Origin: MGIIb-P sp963934015
GTDB lineage: Archaea; Thermoplasmatota; Poseidoniia; Poseidoniales; Thalassarchaeaceae
Direction: 5' to 3'
DNA: 40,854 bases
Assembly (NCBI GenBank): GCA_963934015.1
Contig: CAWVWT010000018.1
Span: 1 to 40,854 of the forward strand
Shown: positions 1 through 9,763 of the stretch, piece by piece
How positions within the stretch are numbered: the stretch's first letter is position 1
How the letters are laid out: each line of letters opens with the position of its first letter
Notes under the pieces: generated by a model
The model's input: only the letters and a program-made list of their open reading frames with translations
What the model was told of the DNA's origin: nothing
Database searches by the model: none
Position numbers and translations under genes: made by a program

Positions 1-3000
1 AGCGTCCATCTCTGCGATTTTGGCATCTGCTTCCACTGTATCCGTAGTGAAAGGTGCTGAATCGTCCTCCCAATCATCTACAGGAGATGCTTGTGGTGGG
101 GCTTCGCCTTCAAGATTGGCAAATGGATCGTCGTCATCTGCAGATTCCTTACTCAGTACGGTCGTGATTTTTGTAATGTTGAATGTCATATTACCATCCT
201 CATCTCGACTCGAAGAAATAATCATCAAAACCGCGAGAACAAGAATCAGTAAAAGAATGATGATAATCCAACAACTGAATATCGACGAACTTTCTTCTGA
301 ATTTGATTCCTCACCTGCTGCACAAGAGTCATCGGGAACATCACCTCCATCGAGGTGATCGTGGCCACACTCCATTTCTTCGGAATCGGTCCAGCCATCG
401 CCATCAGTATCCCTCTGAGAAACACCGCAGCCCTCAGAATTTGGAATCTCGTAGGATGCTGTGTCGGGACAGGTGTCGGTTGCATTCGGAACACTGTCGC
501 CATCATCATCTCCGCTTTCAGAGGGACTGCAACCATATTCGTCAACTTGAGTGACTTCGGTAGAAGGTGTCTCTGGACATTGATCATCAGTGTTCATGAC
601 CCCGTCGAAATCTAGATCTAGGTTGTTTTCACAGCCATCAGGGATTCCGTCACCATCCCAATCCAATGTATCATCGTGGCCAGGGCAAATATCATTGGAG
701 TCGAGAATGGTATCTCCATCATCATCATCATCCATTACATCACATATTGAATCTGAATCTGTGTCTACGGGTTGGTTGGAATTGTCCAAAGAATCGCTGC
801 CACAAGTGACCTCATTCTCATCACTCCACCCATCGCCGTCATCGTCATCATCTGCGTTGTTACCAATGTTGTCACCATCTGTGTCAAGCCACTCACTGTC
901 ATCTAATGGGAAATGATCTCCAACATCTGGCCAACCATCTTGATCATCATCTGTATCTGCATTGTCACCAGTTCCATCATCATCAGTATCTACGGTTTCT
1001 GAAGAGTCTGTAGGAAAAGCGTCGTTAGAGTCGCTAACGCCATCGTTATCATCGTCGTTGTCAGTTTCGTTTGGTATACCATCATCATCAGAATCTGTCA
1101 AGCAATCAAAAATAGATGTGGAACCCTGGCCAATGGTGGCTCTGCCGGTCGGGCAGTTTGTTGGGTTGATGTTGCCCGTTCCATCTACATAGGTGCCTTG
1201 CGGTGCAAGGTTACATCCAGAAGATTGTGTGGTATTAATGAATGAACCTTCGGGGCAAGATGTTTGATCAGAATTACCTGAACCGCTTGCGAAGTGGCCC
1301 GGATCCGTATCCAAGCAGTCGATTTGCCCTGTATTTGGTTGGTAAGTCCCAGGTGAGCAGGCCATTTGTTGACTCGTGCCTGAATTGGGGGCTTTGTAGC
1401 CTGGGTCTGTAGACAAGCAAGCCGCTGCCGATGTTGCTGCAGATGAGGGGTTGTAGGTTCCTGGTAAGCAGGATGTTTGCCCTGTAGCCCCATTGCTGTC
1501 GACATAGTGCCCTGATGAGGCTGGCGTTTGTGAGGAACGGCCTGACTGGCTCACATAGTAACCAAGATCGGCAGCCAAACAGGCTGAGGCGCTGTCTGAT
1601 GCAGACACTGGATTGTAAGTCCCTGGAGAACAAGCAATCTGTGCCGTGGCTGCTGTTGTGTCGACATAGTATCCTGATGAGGCTGGCGTTTGTGAGGAAC
1701 GGCCTGACTGGCTCACATAGTAACCAAGATCAGCATCCAAGCAGGCAGAAGCTTCTGTGGAGGCTGTTGCCGGATTGTAAGTCCCAGGTGAACAAGCAAT
1801 CTGTGCAGTTGCTGCTGTTGTGTCAACATAGTATCCTGATGAAGCTGGTGTTTGTGAGGAACGGCCTTGTTGATTCACGTAGTAACCAAGGTCAGCATCC
1901 AAGCAAGCAGAAGAGTCCGTAGATGTTGAGTTGGGGTTGTAGGTGCCAGGCTGGCAAGGGGTCTGTGAGGTGGCACCGGTCGTGTCAACATAGTATCCAG
2001 CCATTGCTGGAGATTGGAACGAACGGCCTTGTTGACTCACATAGTGACCAAGGTCGGCAACCAAGCAAGCGGAACTGCTGTTAGAGGCTGTATCGGGGTT
2101 GTATGTCCCGGCTAAGCAAGGTGTCTGGGACGCTGCACCAGTGGTTTCAACATAGTACCCGGGTGAGGCCGTAGTTTGGGATGATTGACCTGATTGGCTC
2201 ACGTAGTGTCCAATATCTGCACTCTGACAAGCGGAGCTGTTGTTTGATGCTGTATCGGGGTTGTATGAACCGGGGGAGCATGCTGTTTGACTAGCGGATG
2301 CGGAGTTGTTTACGTAATATCCCGGGGAGGCATCGATACAGGAAGATTGTGCTGAATTGGATTGGTAGGTACCGATTTCGCATTCACTCTGTGTAGTGGC
2401 ATTGGCTGTGTCAACGAAATGGCCAGGGGCCGCATCGTCACATGATGGTTGACCGGGTAAAGCCTGATATTGGCCAAGTATGCAGGAAGATTGTGATGTT
2501 GCACCTTCTTCAGGAACATAGTGCCCCGTGTCTGCATCAATGCAACTTTCCTGACCTATGCTTGGCTGGTATGTACCTGCATCACATCGTAATTGAATAA
2601 TAGATCCAACTGGGGCATGATACCCTGCATCGGCTTCCTGGCACGAATATCGACCATAGAATCCGGCATTGCATGATTCTGAACGAGCTGGATTGGTTGG
2701 GAATTGATCATCTGGTGTGGGGATACCATCGCCATCTTCGTCACCAGCAATGTGAGTGTCATAGATATCGAGGGTTCCATCATTGTCACGATCCCGATCA
2801 TCCAATGCCAATGTGAGTGAGCCAATTGCTGAACTTGGGGAATTTGTGCTTGAGGTGCTTCCATCACCAAGTTGTCCCTCACTATTCCCACCCCAACATT
2901 GCACTGAGCCGTCATCAATTGCAGCGCAAGTGTGGTGTGTTCCTGTGACCATTCCAACAACATTTGTTCCTGAAGATAATCCAGTATATGCTGGGATTTG

Positions 3001-4089
3001 AGAATTCGAATTGGCCCCATTACCCAATTGGCCGAAGATGTTGTTTCCCCAACACATAGCGGTTCCGTTGTCTAGAACGGCGCAAGTGTGGCGATCACCT
3101 GCAGAAAGTGAAATTACGCCCGCACCGCCGGTATCTACCGAAGTGGGTGAAGATTGGCTTACAATGGTGCCATCTCCCAATTGTCCACGATCATTCCAAC
3201 CCCAACAGGAAGTTGTTTCATCCGAAAGAAGTGCGCAAGTATGGTGCCTGCCTGCACTCACAGTAACCACTGTATCGTCCCCGAAATCAATTGTTGTTGA
3301 TATGTTTGAAGATGTTAGTGTACCATCACCAAGTTGGCCATGGTTGTTGAATCCCCAGCACTTGAGTGCCGTATCATCTAGAAGAGCGCAAGTATGAGAT
3401 TCACCCAAGGAAATCGCTACTGCACTGCGATTTTGACCTAAATCAACACTTGTTGGGGAATTTCGTTGCGTGTTCGTTCCGTCGCCGAGTTGTCCATGGA
3501 TGTTGTAACCCCAGCACGATACGCTTGCATCTTCAAGAATAGCGCAAGTATGTGTCTTGCCTACACCAATCATCACTGCACTGTGGCCTTGGCCGAGATC
3601 GACATCTGTCGGTGAAGGTTGTGATGTGTTGGTTCCATCACCAAGTTGGCCGTATGCATTGTCCCCCCAACACTGTACTGAACCGTCATTCAATACTGCG
3701 CAAGTATGGTATTGACTTGATGATACGCTGACCGGATACAATATTGTAATACCGCCTGGATTGACAAATGATACCCCGGCGGGGGTAGAAGATGCAATTG
3801 TATCTCCAGTACCCAATTGGCCGAATGTATTGGCTCCCCAACAAGACATGGTCTCATCGGAAAGGATGGCGCAAGTATGCTCTGAACCTGCTGCTAATGA
3901 ATCATGGGTGAAAATTGAGCCTGATTGAAAGCCGGGAATATTTGCGGTTCCTGAGTAGCCATTGGTTTCATCTATTTGCAATTCAGTTGTATCTACATCA
4001 CTAATTTGTGTTTCTAAAAATGCGAGGCTAGACATCAGCACCAACAATGTGCTCACAATCATGGTTTGCCAATACTTACCGGTGCCCAT
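1..4089 (-). CDS. Giant surface protein: RCC1 propeller, Cys-rich repeats, Asp-rich repeats, C-terminal TM (3' end outside window)
   Basis: The frame opens at an ATG at 4089 and is still open at base 1, so at least 1363 residues are present and the C-terminus is missing. A hydrophobic N-terminus (about residues 5-25) suggests a signal peptide. Residues about 45-430 carry seven RCC1-type units, each with the pattern HTCA..CWG.N..GQLG; seven is the number of blades in a closed RCC1 propeller. Two Cys per unit could form disulfides. A short Asp-rich DxDxDG segment follows, then about 540 residues of GCC2/GCC3-like Cys-rich repeats (pattern C.PGTYNP...ACL..D.GYYV), then further Asp-rich repeats resembling thrombospondin type 3 calcium-binding repeats. 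One transmembrane helix lies at about residues 1271-1295, with an acidic tail beyond it. Known families suggest an extracellular adhesion or binding role; the ligand is unknown. It lies directly downstream of mscS and the archaellum genes, but a terminator-like hairpin separates it from mscS. Confidence 0.85.
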   Translation of the reverse strand, partial: MGTGKYWQTMIVSTLLVLMSSLAFLETQISDVDTTELQIDETNGYSGTANIPGFQSGSIFTHDSLAAGSEHTCAILSDETMSCWGANTFGQLGTGDTIASSTPAGVSFVNPGGITILYPVSVSSSQYHTCAVLNDGSVQCWGDNAYGQLGDGTNTSQPSPTDVDLGQGHSAVMIGVGKTHTCAILEDASVSCWGYNIHGQLGDGTNTQRNSPTSVDLGQNRSAVAISLGESHTCALLDDTALKCWGFNNHGQLGDGTLTSSNISTTIDFGDDTVVTVSAGRHHTCALLSDETTSCWGWNDRGQLGDGTIVSQSSPTSVDTGGAGVISLSAGDRHTCAVLDNGTAMCWGNNIFGQLGNGANSNSQIPAYTGLSSGTNVVGMVTGTHHTCAAIDDGSVQCWGGNSEGQLGDGSTSSTNSPSSAIGSLTLALDDRDRDNDGTLDIYDTHIAGDEDGDGIPTPDDQFPTNPARSESCNAGFYGRYSCQEADAGYHAPVGSIIQLRCDAGTYQPSIGQESCIDADTGHYVPEEGATSQSSCILGQYQALPGQPSCDDAAPGHFVDTANATTQSECEIGTYQSNSAQSSCIDASPGYYVNNSASASQTACSPGSYNPDTASNNSSACQSADIGHYVSQSGQSSQTTASPGYYVETTGAASQTPCLAGTYNPDTASNSSSACLVADLGHYVSQQGRSFQSPAMAGYYVDTTGATSQTPCQPGTYNPNSTSTDSSACLDADLGYYVNQQGRSSQTPASSGYYVDTTAATAQIACSPGTYNPATASTEASACLDADLGYYVSQSGRSSQTPASSGYYVDTTAATAQIACSPGTYNPVSASDSASACLAADLGYYVSQSGRSSQTPASSGHYVDSNGATGQTSCLPGTYNPSSAATSAAACLSTDPGYKAPNSGTSQQMACSPGTYQPNTGQIDCLDTDPGHFASGSGNSDQTSCPEGSFINTTQSSGCNLAPQGTYVDGTGNINPTNCPTGRATIGQGSTSIFDCLTDSDDDGIPNETDNDDDNDGVSDSNDAFPTDSSETVDTDDDGTGDNADTDDDQDGWPDVGDHFPLDDSEWLDTDGDNIGNNADDDDDGDGWSDENEVTCGSDSLDNSNQPVDTDSDSICDVMDDDDDGDTILDSNDICPGHDDTLDWDGDGIPDGCENNLDLDFDGVMNTDDQCPETPSTEVTQVDEYGCSPSESGDDDGDSVPNATDTCPDTASYEIPNSEGCGVSQRDTDGDGWTDSEEMECGHDHLDGGDVPDDSCAAGEESNSEESSSIFSCWIIIILLLILVLAVLMIISSSRDEDGNMTFNITKITTVLSKESADDDDPFANLEGEAPPQASPVDDWEDDSAPFTTDTVEADAKIAEMDA
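1511..2320 (-). repeat. Five exact-period 162-bp tandem units coding 54-aa Cys-rich repeats
   Basis: Equivalent bases (the cc of the gtatcc/gtaccc/atatcc word) recur at 1511, 1673, 1835, 1997, 2159 and 2321, an exact 162-bp period with no indels over five units. The units at 1511 and 1673 are identical for about the first 59 bases. Each unit encodes 54 residues with the GCC2/GCC3-like pattern. Preserved length and near-identity of adjacent units indicate expansion by in-frame tandem duplication. Diverged Cys-rich units continue on both sides. Confidence 0.85.
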
Positions 4090-4112
4090 AATTACCCGAC
4101 GGTGTGATGATT

Positions 4113-4140
4113 AAAAAAACACCACCTACGATGAGGTTGT
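4113..4140 (-). terminator. Hairpin plus T7 tract after mscS
   Basis: On the minus strand, immediately after the mscS stop at 4142, an imperfect stem with a GTA loop closed by C-G is followed by seven T (4119-4113). The stem has two G-T wobbles and one mismatch. A stem followed by a T tract fits archaeal intrinsic termination, where the T tract is the main determinant. It sits between mscS and the giant surface protein gene starting at 4089. Confidence 0.5.
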
Positions 4141-4141
4141 A

Positions 4142-5467
4142 TTAATCCCCATCAAAGATGTCCAATGTAGAGGCAAGGGCTGTAATTTCAGTACGAATCT
4201 TGTCCTTCTCCCGTGCACTCAATGAGGTGTCTGAAATCTGGTTTTCTAGCCACTCAATCTCGGCTTTTATGGTCTCCCTTTCTCCTCGATGAACCTCATC
4301 CGATCTTGCCATTTGCAAACGAGCAGTCTGCTGTCTGGCAGCCTTACGCCGGGTTTTTAATTCGGTACTTCCCCCGCGTCCAAAGGGACCTGAAGGTTGG
4401 GATTTAAGTTCAATATTAACAGGGTATGGGATGACGATTCCCTCCTCCCGGAATTTATCAGTTATCTTCTGCATAATCCAATCACGTGCTGGCCATTCAT
4501 CTGAATAATCGGATATCCAAGTGTATAATCGAAAATCAATTGAATAGTCGCCCAAACTAATGATCAACGTACGTGATTTCGGTGTATCAAGTGTATATGG
4601 GCAACTTTGAGCAACATCGGTCAATACTTGCTTCACATGGGGTGGGTCTTCATCATAGGCCACACTAACATCAATCAGTAAATTGATGCGCTTTGGTACC
4701 CCATCTCCACCACCACGGGCTTTGTTCAAGATGGTGCTTGACACCAATGTGTTGTTTGGAATAATTACCAGTTCTTCAGACCATGTCAATACTTTGGTGG
4801 ATAGAATTCCTGTCGAGATAACCTTGCCTTCAATATCGTCAACCTGAATTCGATCACCGACGTCGAATGGGCGGTCCATTGCGAGTAAGAATGAATTCAG
4901 AATATTCCCCAGGGTTTGTTGGAGGGCCAAACCTGCAATCAAAGAGAATACTGCCATTGAGGCCAATAAACCTGTGAGTTCCAACTGTAACTCATCAAGC
5001 ACCAAATACAATCCAAGTGTCCAAACAAGAATTCGTGAAAGGCCACTCACGAAGTGATTGCGTCCTGTGACTGCGACTCCTTGACTGTTGGAATTAATCC
5101 ATGTCATGAACGGGGGTGTAATGACTCCGATAGAGCTGCTGATCATACTGGTGAAAATGAGTATGTATGCAGCGTTCAATGCGTGGAATGAGGCGTCCAA
5201 AGCATCCGGGGACAGCCAAGCTAATGAGCCATTTATGCAGAATACTGCACAAAATGCAAGAGTGCGTGATGAAAGTGGAGTGAACAAATCATTGTCCCAA
5301 CCCACCTTAGTTTTGTTGACAAAATCTCCGAATTTTTTGAGTAGTATAAATTTCGTGAAGCCGAAAAGCGCAAGACTGAGGGCAATGCATATTGAGATTC
5401 GACCATAAATTGGGAGGGCATCAGCCCAATCCTTTACACCTGTTAATTCATCGAAAAGTTGCTGCAA
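4142..5467 (-). CDS. mscS: MscS-family small-conductance mechanosensitive ion channel
   Basis: MscS-family proteins are homo-oligomeric membrane channels that open under membrane tension and release solutes. Several hydrophobic segments occupy the N-terminal half, followed by the pore-lining helix and beta domain of the family (segments GLALQQTLGNI, RPFDVGDRI, EGKV, IIPNNTLVSS). The C-terminus is charged and probably coiled coil. The frame extends to a TTG at 5512, but that start has a poor ribosome-binding site. The TTG at 5467 follows a GGGGGTGG stretch at 6-base spacing and is preferred, giving 441 residues against 456. The gene starts 75 bases after the arlJ stop (29 bases from the longer start), so it is probably cotranscribed with the archaellum genes. 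A link between motility and osmotic sensing is inference. Confidence 0.88.
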   Translation of the reverse strand: MQQLFDELTGVKDWADALPIYGRISICIALSLALFGFTKFILLKKFGDFVNKTKVGWDNDLFTPLSSRTLAFCAVFCINGSLAWLSPDALDASFHALNAAYILIFTSMISSSIGVITPPFMTWINSNSQGVAVTGRNHFVSGLSRILVWTLGLYLVLDELQLELTGLLASMAVFSLIAGLALQQTLGNILNSFLLAMDRPFDVGDRIQVDDIEGKVISTGILSTKVLTWSEELVIIPNNTLVSSTILNKARGGGDGVPKRINLLIDVSVAYDEDPPHVKQVLTDVAQSCPYTLDTPKSRTLIISLGDYSIDFRLYTWISDYSDEWPARDWIMQKITDKFREEGIVIPYPVNIELKSQPSGPFGRGGSTELKTRRKAARQQTARLQMARSDEVHRGERETIKAEIEWLENQISDTSLSAREKDKIRTEITALASTLDIFDGD

Positions 5468-5541
5468 ATTAGTCCACCCCCTTACCTTATTACAGCCACT
5501 GGGCCGTACCAATCACTCAAAGGTGTTGTGTTTACTAATTT

Positions 5542-7335
5542 CTATGTCGAAGTAAAGAATGTACCAAGAGTTGATTCGAGTAAAACACCTGTGAGGAGAC
5601 TCGTGATTGCAGCGACCCACATCATGGTAGATACTTGACCTAGGGCCAATGTAATTCCGCCACCTCGTAATCGAGATGCGATGGATGAGAGAATAAATAT
5701 CATGAAAACAATCAGTATGGATGTGACTATTTTGAACAAAGCGATATTTGCTTCAACTCCGCTTGCATCCCCCAGTACCGGTAATCCAAGGCCACCTGCA
5801 TTGGTGGTGATCTCACCAAAGTCCATGTCTTCCATACCCTGAGCAACGCCAGCAACGTTTGAACCCAATTGGAAAACAACTGCGATTGCGATATTGAATG
5901 ATACGATCGTAGCCACCAACAGTCCATACGCAACACCATTCATGGTGCTCGCTGACAATGATCTACGACGGCGCAATGACAGAAGGTTGGTCGTATTTTG
6001 GCTGACAAGATTGGCGACTGCTGCAGGCTCACCACTCGTTTGGGCCCCTTCCAAATAGATGCGGTTGAATCTAGACACCATTGATGAATTGACTTCAGCT
6101 GAAAACCAATCCCAACTGCGTTCTGAGTCGATTCGTAGCATTAAACGGCTTTCTAGGCCCGCAATCGATTCATTGAGGGAACCGAAATCAATGCCTCGTA
6201 GTGCCCTAATTGTCGCTGATGGCTCAGCTGCACGGGCCTGTGCTGTTCCACCCAATGCTCGGATGAAACCCGGATAAGATTCATCTCGACGCTTGATACT
6301 CTTTTCTTCTCGGGATGCAGTGACCCCTGGTACGAGAAAAGGGGTGAATAACAGGGCAACCAAAACGAGACCGTATTTATCCCATGATGAAGTAATGATT
6401 TCACCATACAGAATCGCGACAACAATGGTCGACACGATGAGTGGGAGGGCCATGCCCCCGGCAGTCAACCATGTTTGTCGGGATCGGGTGTTGAATCTTG
6501 TTTCAAATTCATGTCGCCCAAAAATTGGATCGTTAGGAATCATTGCACGGAATGCAACCAACATCGATATTTGCATAATGACAAATAACACTGCAGCAAG
6601 AAGAACCCATCGGATTCGAACCAGCACATCAAATGGTGTAGAGCCATAGTCATCTGTAATGAACAAAACCAAGTGTATGCCAGCGATTACAAGACCGAAA
6701 ATACCTGTTGTAGTCAAAGATATGTAAATCTCCTTGAGCATGTCAATGGATTCAAGGCGTGTGTCATAGAGTGTATCAAATTCCTTGGCGAAGGTCTGCT
6801 GCTCTGCTTTCATGAATTCATCAATAGGCTGTCCAGCCTCAACTGAAAATGCCATACGATCAAGAAAATCTCCCCAAATTGGAGATGGGCTTTGACGTCC
6901 AACAACACGTGCTGCTTCGGGCAAACTAGTATGCCACTTTTCCACCAATGTCTCAATAGCTTTGACTTCTTTTGCAAGTGCTCCATAATCGCTCATTTGG
7001 CGTAGGATGGCAAACATTGATTGAGAGGTGATTTCACCAATACTGAGAATGCCCATTCTTGTGATGAACATGTGCATTTCTTTCTCAATTAGGACCGCTT
7101 CCCTGAGTGTCTGAATGATTGGCCAAGAAATTGCTGCCATTGTTGAAAGGATTGGGAATAAAATTAGAAGGGCAATGCCGGAAGCACCGATGAAAAATGA
7201 ACTTACGGTGAAGAAAAGGATACTTGAAACGGCCAATCCTCCAACAAAGGCAGGTAAAACAACCTTGATGGCATATTCATTAACTGGAATTTCCATCCTA
7301 CGAAAGGCGATTTGGTACAGTGGTAGTCGTTCCAA
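5542..7335 (-). CDS. arlJ: Archaellum membrane platform protein ArlJ (FlaJ)
   Basis: ArlJ is the polytopic inner-membrane core of the archaellum motor. It receives the ArlI ATPase and supports archaellin assembly; it is homologous to the type II secretion F / TadC family. The 597 residues contain N-terminal hydrophobic hairpins, a cytoplasmic helical T2SSF domain (about 90-200), membrane segments near 205-270, a second cytoplasmic domain (about 330-430) and a C-terminal membrane bundle. Family length is typically 500-600. The start is a TTG at 7335 with GAGGTG five bases upstream, nine bases beyond the arlI stop. Position after arlI is canonical. A TadC-type pilus platform is the alternative; the neighbouring arlF, arlG and arlH make the archaellum assignment firm. 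Confidence 0.9.
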   Translation of the reverse strand: MERLPLYQIAFRRMEIPVNEYAIKVVLPAFVGGLAVSSILFFTVSSFFIGASGIALLILFPILSTMAAISWPIIQTLREAVLIEKEMHMFITRMGILSIGEITSQSMFAILRQMSDYGALAKEVKAIETLVEKWHTSLPEAARVVGRQSPSPIWGDFLDRMAFSVEAGQPIDEFMKAEQQTFAKEFDTLYDTRLESIDMLKEIYISLTTTGIFGLVIAGIHLVLFITDDYGSTPFDVLVRIRWVLLAAVLFVIMQISMLVAFRAMIPNDPIFGRHEFETRFNTRSRQTWLTAGGMALPLIVSTIVVAILYGEIITSSWDKYGLVLVALLFTPFLVPGVTASREEKSIKRRDESYPGFIRALGGTAQARAAEPSATIRALRGIDFGSLNESIAGLESRLMLRIDSERSWDWFSAEVNSSMVSRFNRIYLEGAQTSGEPAAVANLVSQNTTNLLSLRRRRSLSASTMNGVAYGLLVATIVSFNIAIAVVFQLGSNVAGVAQGMEDMDFGEITTNAGGLGLPVLGDASGVEANIALFKIVTSILIVFMIFILSSIASRLRGGGITLALGQVSTMMWVAAITSLLTGVLLESTLGTFFTST

Positions 7336-7344
7336 CGTTTCACC

Positions 7345-9057
7345 TCAGTCTTCAATTGGCACCCAACTATCAATTGCATTTGAGAACGCTTCCCAATCCT
7401 TTTGATAGTATATATCGAGAAGATCAAAGACATCGTCATAATGAGTAATATCTCTATCCACCATTCGCTGTAGTGCTTCAGCACGGCGGGCCATTTCTTC
7501 ATAGATATCTCGTTTATTTTCAAAGCCCATGATAGCTGCCATCTTATTTTCCATCAGATGTGACTGGAACATGCCACGGAAGTAGTGCTTGTCTCGGACT
7601 GGATCCCAATCAAACATACCTCTGGTGAGGACTCCATCTTCGTGTTTGTTGTATCCAATCACTTCGTCTATTCCTGTAATTCTACGAGCGATTCCACCCC
7701 CTGGAGCTTCAACCACTTCTTGGAAAATAGCGAAGTTTAAGTTGTCAAAGAAACGCATTGGAACATTAATTGGGTCGCCTGTAAATCGTTGAATCATTTT
7801 CACGATAGATGATGCGTGGAATGTCGCAATAACCGGGTGGCCTGTCTGCATCGCTTGAAACGCTGTTGCTCCTTCAGCACCACGAATCTCGCCGATAATG
7901 ATGTAGCGTGGCCGACTTCGTAGTGCTGCTTTAAGAAGATCAAACATCTCAACTCTTGAGTCTTCATTCTTAGAATCGCGAGTGACGAGGCGTTGCCATA
8001 ACCGGTGGCGAACTTTCACTTCAGGGGTGTCTTCTGCGGAGTAAATTTTCACGTTATGATCAATAAATGGCAGAATTGCATTCAATGTCGTTGTCTTTCC
8101 AGATGCGGTTTCACCAGACACCAAGAGTGACATTCCATTTTCCAAACCAAGCCAGATGTAAGCGGCAACTTCTGCTGACATGGTTTTCCATTGAACTAAT
8201 TGAGTAATTGAGATGGTTTCTTCGGCGAATTTCCGAATAGTGAAAGATGAGCCCAGCATTGAGACGTCATCAGAATAGATGATGTTGATTCGGCTACCAT
8301 CCAAAAGAGCCCCGTCGATGATTGGTTTACTATCAGATACTGGACGGCCAATGCGCTCAGACATTGCACGTAAATACCGCTCTAACATCTCTCGGTCACG
8401 GAAACGAATGTTCGATGTGACCATTCCAAACACTTTGTGATCCATGCTAATATATCGTAATCCAACGGCATGGATATCTTCAAGCATCTCATCAGAAAGT
8501 AAGGTTTCAAGTGGGCCTGAACGGACAAGATCTCGAATTACCGTGTATTGTAGCCGTTCCATCTGTTCTTCTGTAACATTAAGTGGTGGTTCAGACAATC
8601 CTAGAACCCTCCTGACAGGTGTAATGACATCATTGATTGAAGTTGGAACGTTGGAAATTTTCGTGTGCTTTTTCATCATGTTCCCCAACATGGCCTCAAA
8701 TTCAGCATCAGTAGAGAAGGATGGGGAGTGAGGCGCTTCTTTCAGCAACCTTTCGACTAAGGTCTGTTTGATAATTTCCTCTTCTTCAGTGAGATATGGT
8801 TCGATACCGAACCACAGTGTGCTACCACCACCTTCTTCTTGCGTGGGCCGATATACATGAGCGAATAGAGGTCCGCGAAGATGGTAAATCAGATTGAGTG
8901 GTTCCATTGAAGAAGCGGCGCGATCCAATGGGCCGTAATACATTGGACGGGAGCCGTGACGTGATTCAAAATCCTCAACCCATTCACGAACATGGCCGAA
9001 CCGAGATAGGACGCCATCGAGGTCTCCTCGAGCGAATTCAAGTTCTTCGGTTTCCAT
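7345..9057 (-). CDS. arlI: Archaellum motor ATPase ArlI (FlaI)
   Basis: ArlI is the hexameric ATPase that powers both archaellum assembly and rotation from the cytoplasmic face of the membrane. Of 570 residues, the N-terminal domain spans about 1-280. The RecA-like core has a Walker A GETASGKT at 315-322, an Asp box (AEDTPE, 341-346), a Walker B region YIIIGEIRG at 385-393 and a His box ending in ATFHA near 411-415. These are the type II/IV secretion ATPase signatures. The ATG at 9057 has GAGGGATAA upstream and lies ten bases after the arlH stop, consistent with translational coupling. Length fits the family. No key residue appears to be missing. Confidence 0.94.
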   Translation of the reverse strand: METEELEFARGDLDGVLSRFGHVREWVEDFESRHGSRPMYYGPLDRAASSMEPLNLIYHLRGPLFAHVYRPTQEEGGGSTLWFGIEPYLTEEEEIIKQTLVERLLKEAPHSPSFSTDAEFEAMLGNMMKKHTKISNVPTSINDVITPVRRVLGLSEPPLNVTEEQMERLQYTVIRDLVRSGPLETLLSDEMLEDIHAVGLRYISMDHKVFGMVTSNIRFRDREMLERYLRAMSERIGRPVSDSKPIIDGALLDGSRINIIYSDDVSMLGSSFTIRKFAEETISITQLVQWKTMSAEVAAYIWLGLENGMSLLVSGETASGKTTTLNAILPFIDHNVKIYSAEDTPEVKVRHRLWQRLVTRDSKNEDSRVEMFDLLKAALRSRPRYIIIGEIRGAEGATAFQAMQTGHPVIATFHASSIVKMIQRFTGDPINVPMRFFDNLNFAIFQEVVEAPGGGIARRITGIDEVIGYNKHEDGVLTRGMFDWDPVRDKHYFRGMFQSHLMENKMAAIMGFENKRDIYEEMARRAEALQRMVDRDITHYDDVFDLLDIYYQKDWEAFSNAIDSWVPIED

Positions 9058-9067
9058 GATTTATCCC

Positions 9068-9763
9068 TCAACTGACGGCTGTAATATCAACAATGAAGCC
9101 CATGCCAGGTTCAACTCGCCAACCAATTCTAGGTTGCACTGGACCTGCAGCACGTAGGAAGCGGTTAACCGCTAGAACTCGTGAAAGACTACCTCCAACC
9201 TCTGATGTTCGCATCTCGATGGAAACCTCAGCTGAGGCTGATAGAGTTCTCATCATTTCGGCTGAAATTTCATCCGGATCTAGTAACAACATGAGTGAGC
9301 GCTCTTCTGAACAAAATGTTCGAAGGCGGCTGAGTAATTGTTCCGGTGTTCCCTCATAGTTCTGAAGGATCGCTGATGCTCGATCGATGATTGAAATGTC
9401 TGCATTTTGCAATGCCGCAGATGACAAGACATCCTCGATGTCAACGCTTTCTTCAACTTCATCAGATACTACTCCAAAGCGAGACAACAGGGTGAATGTG
9501 CCTGAATTGGCAGCATCCTCCAATGGGTAACCTAGGCTGTTCACTTGCTCCAACCAACCTCGTGTTGTGAGTTCGGTTGTAACCACAGTTGTTCGGACAC
9601 CGTTTGAAACCAAACCATAGGCCAATCGTTGAGAAATCAAACTCTTTCCCGCACCAATATTACCGGTTACGATGTAGAACGACCTGCGGGGGAGAAAGCG
9701 ACCTAGGCTGTCGGACAGACTATCCGTCTCTAATTCGAAAGCAAACCCAATATCATCAGACAA
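9068..9763 (-). CDS. arlH: Archaellum KaiC-like ATP-binding protein ArlH (FlaH)
   Basis: ArlH is a RecA/KaiC-fold ATP-binding protein that forms a ring within the archaellum motor and regulates ArlI. The 231 residues contain Walker A GNIGAGKS at 34-41, a conserved ELTTRGWLEQ..SLGY segment near 64-79 and a Walker B-type strand ending IID followed by RAS. The family usually has IDS-L at this place. The start is a TTG at 9763, supported by GAGGTG eight bases upstream; it overlaps the arlG stop by eight bases, so the two are probably translationally coupled. No in-frame ATG lies near the N-terminus. Order G-H-I-J is canonical. Confidence 0.92.
   Translation of the reverse strand: MSDDIGFAFELETDSLSDSLGRFLPRRSFYIVTGNIGAGKSLISQRLAYGLVSNGVRTTVVTTELTTRGWLEQVNSLGYPLEDAANSGTFTLLSRFGVVSDEVEESVDIEDVLSSAALQNADISIIDRASAILQNYEGTPEQLLSRLRTFCSEERSLMLLLDPDEISAEMMRTLSASAEVSIEMRTSEVGGSLSRVLAVNRFLRAAGPVQPRIGWRVEPGMGFIVDITAVS

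Noticed and set aside
1515..1922. Plus-strand frame with repeated LAFVRNGLTGSHSNQ segments
   Set aside because: It is the antisense shadow of the 162-bp tandem units in the giant surface protein gene.
1511..2320. Possible CRISPR-like array
   Set aside because: Units are 162 bp, contiguous without spacers and in frame within a protein-coding gene.
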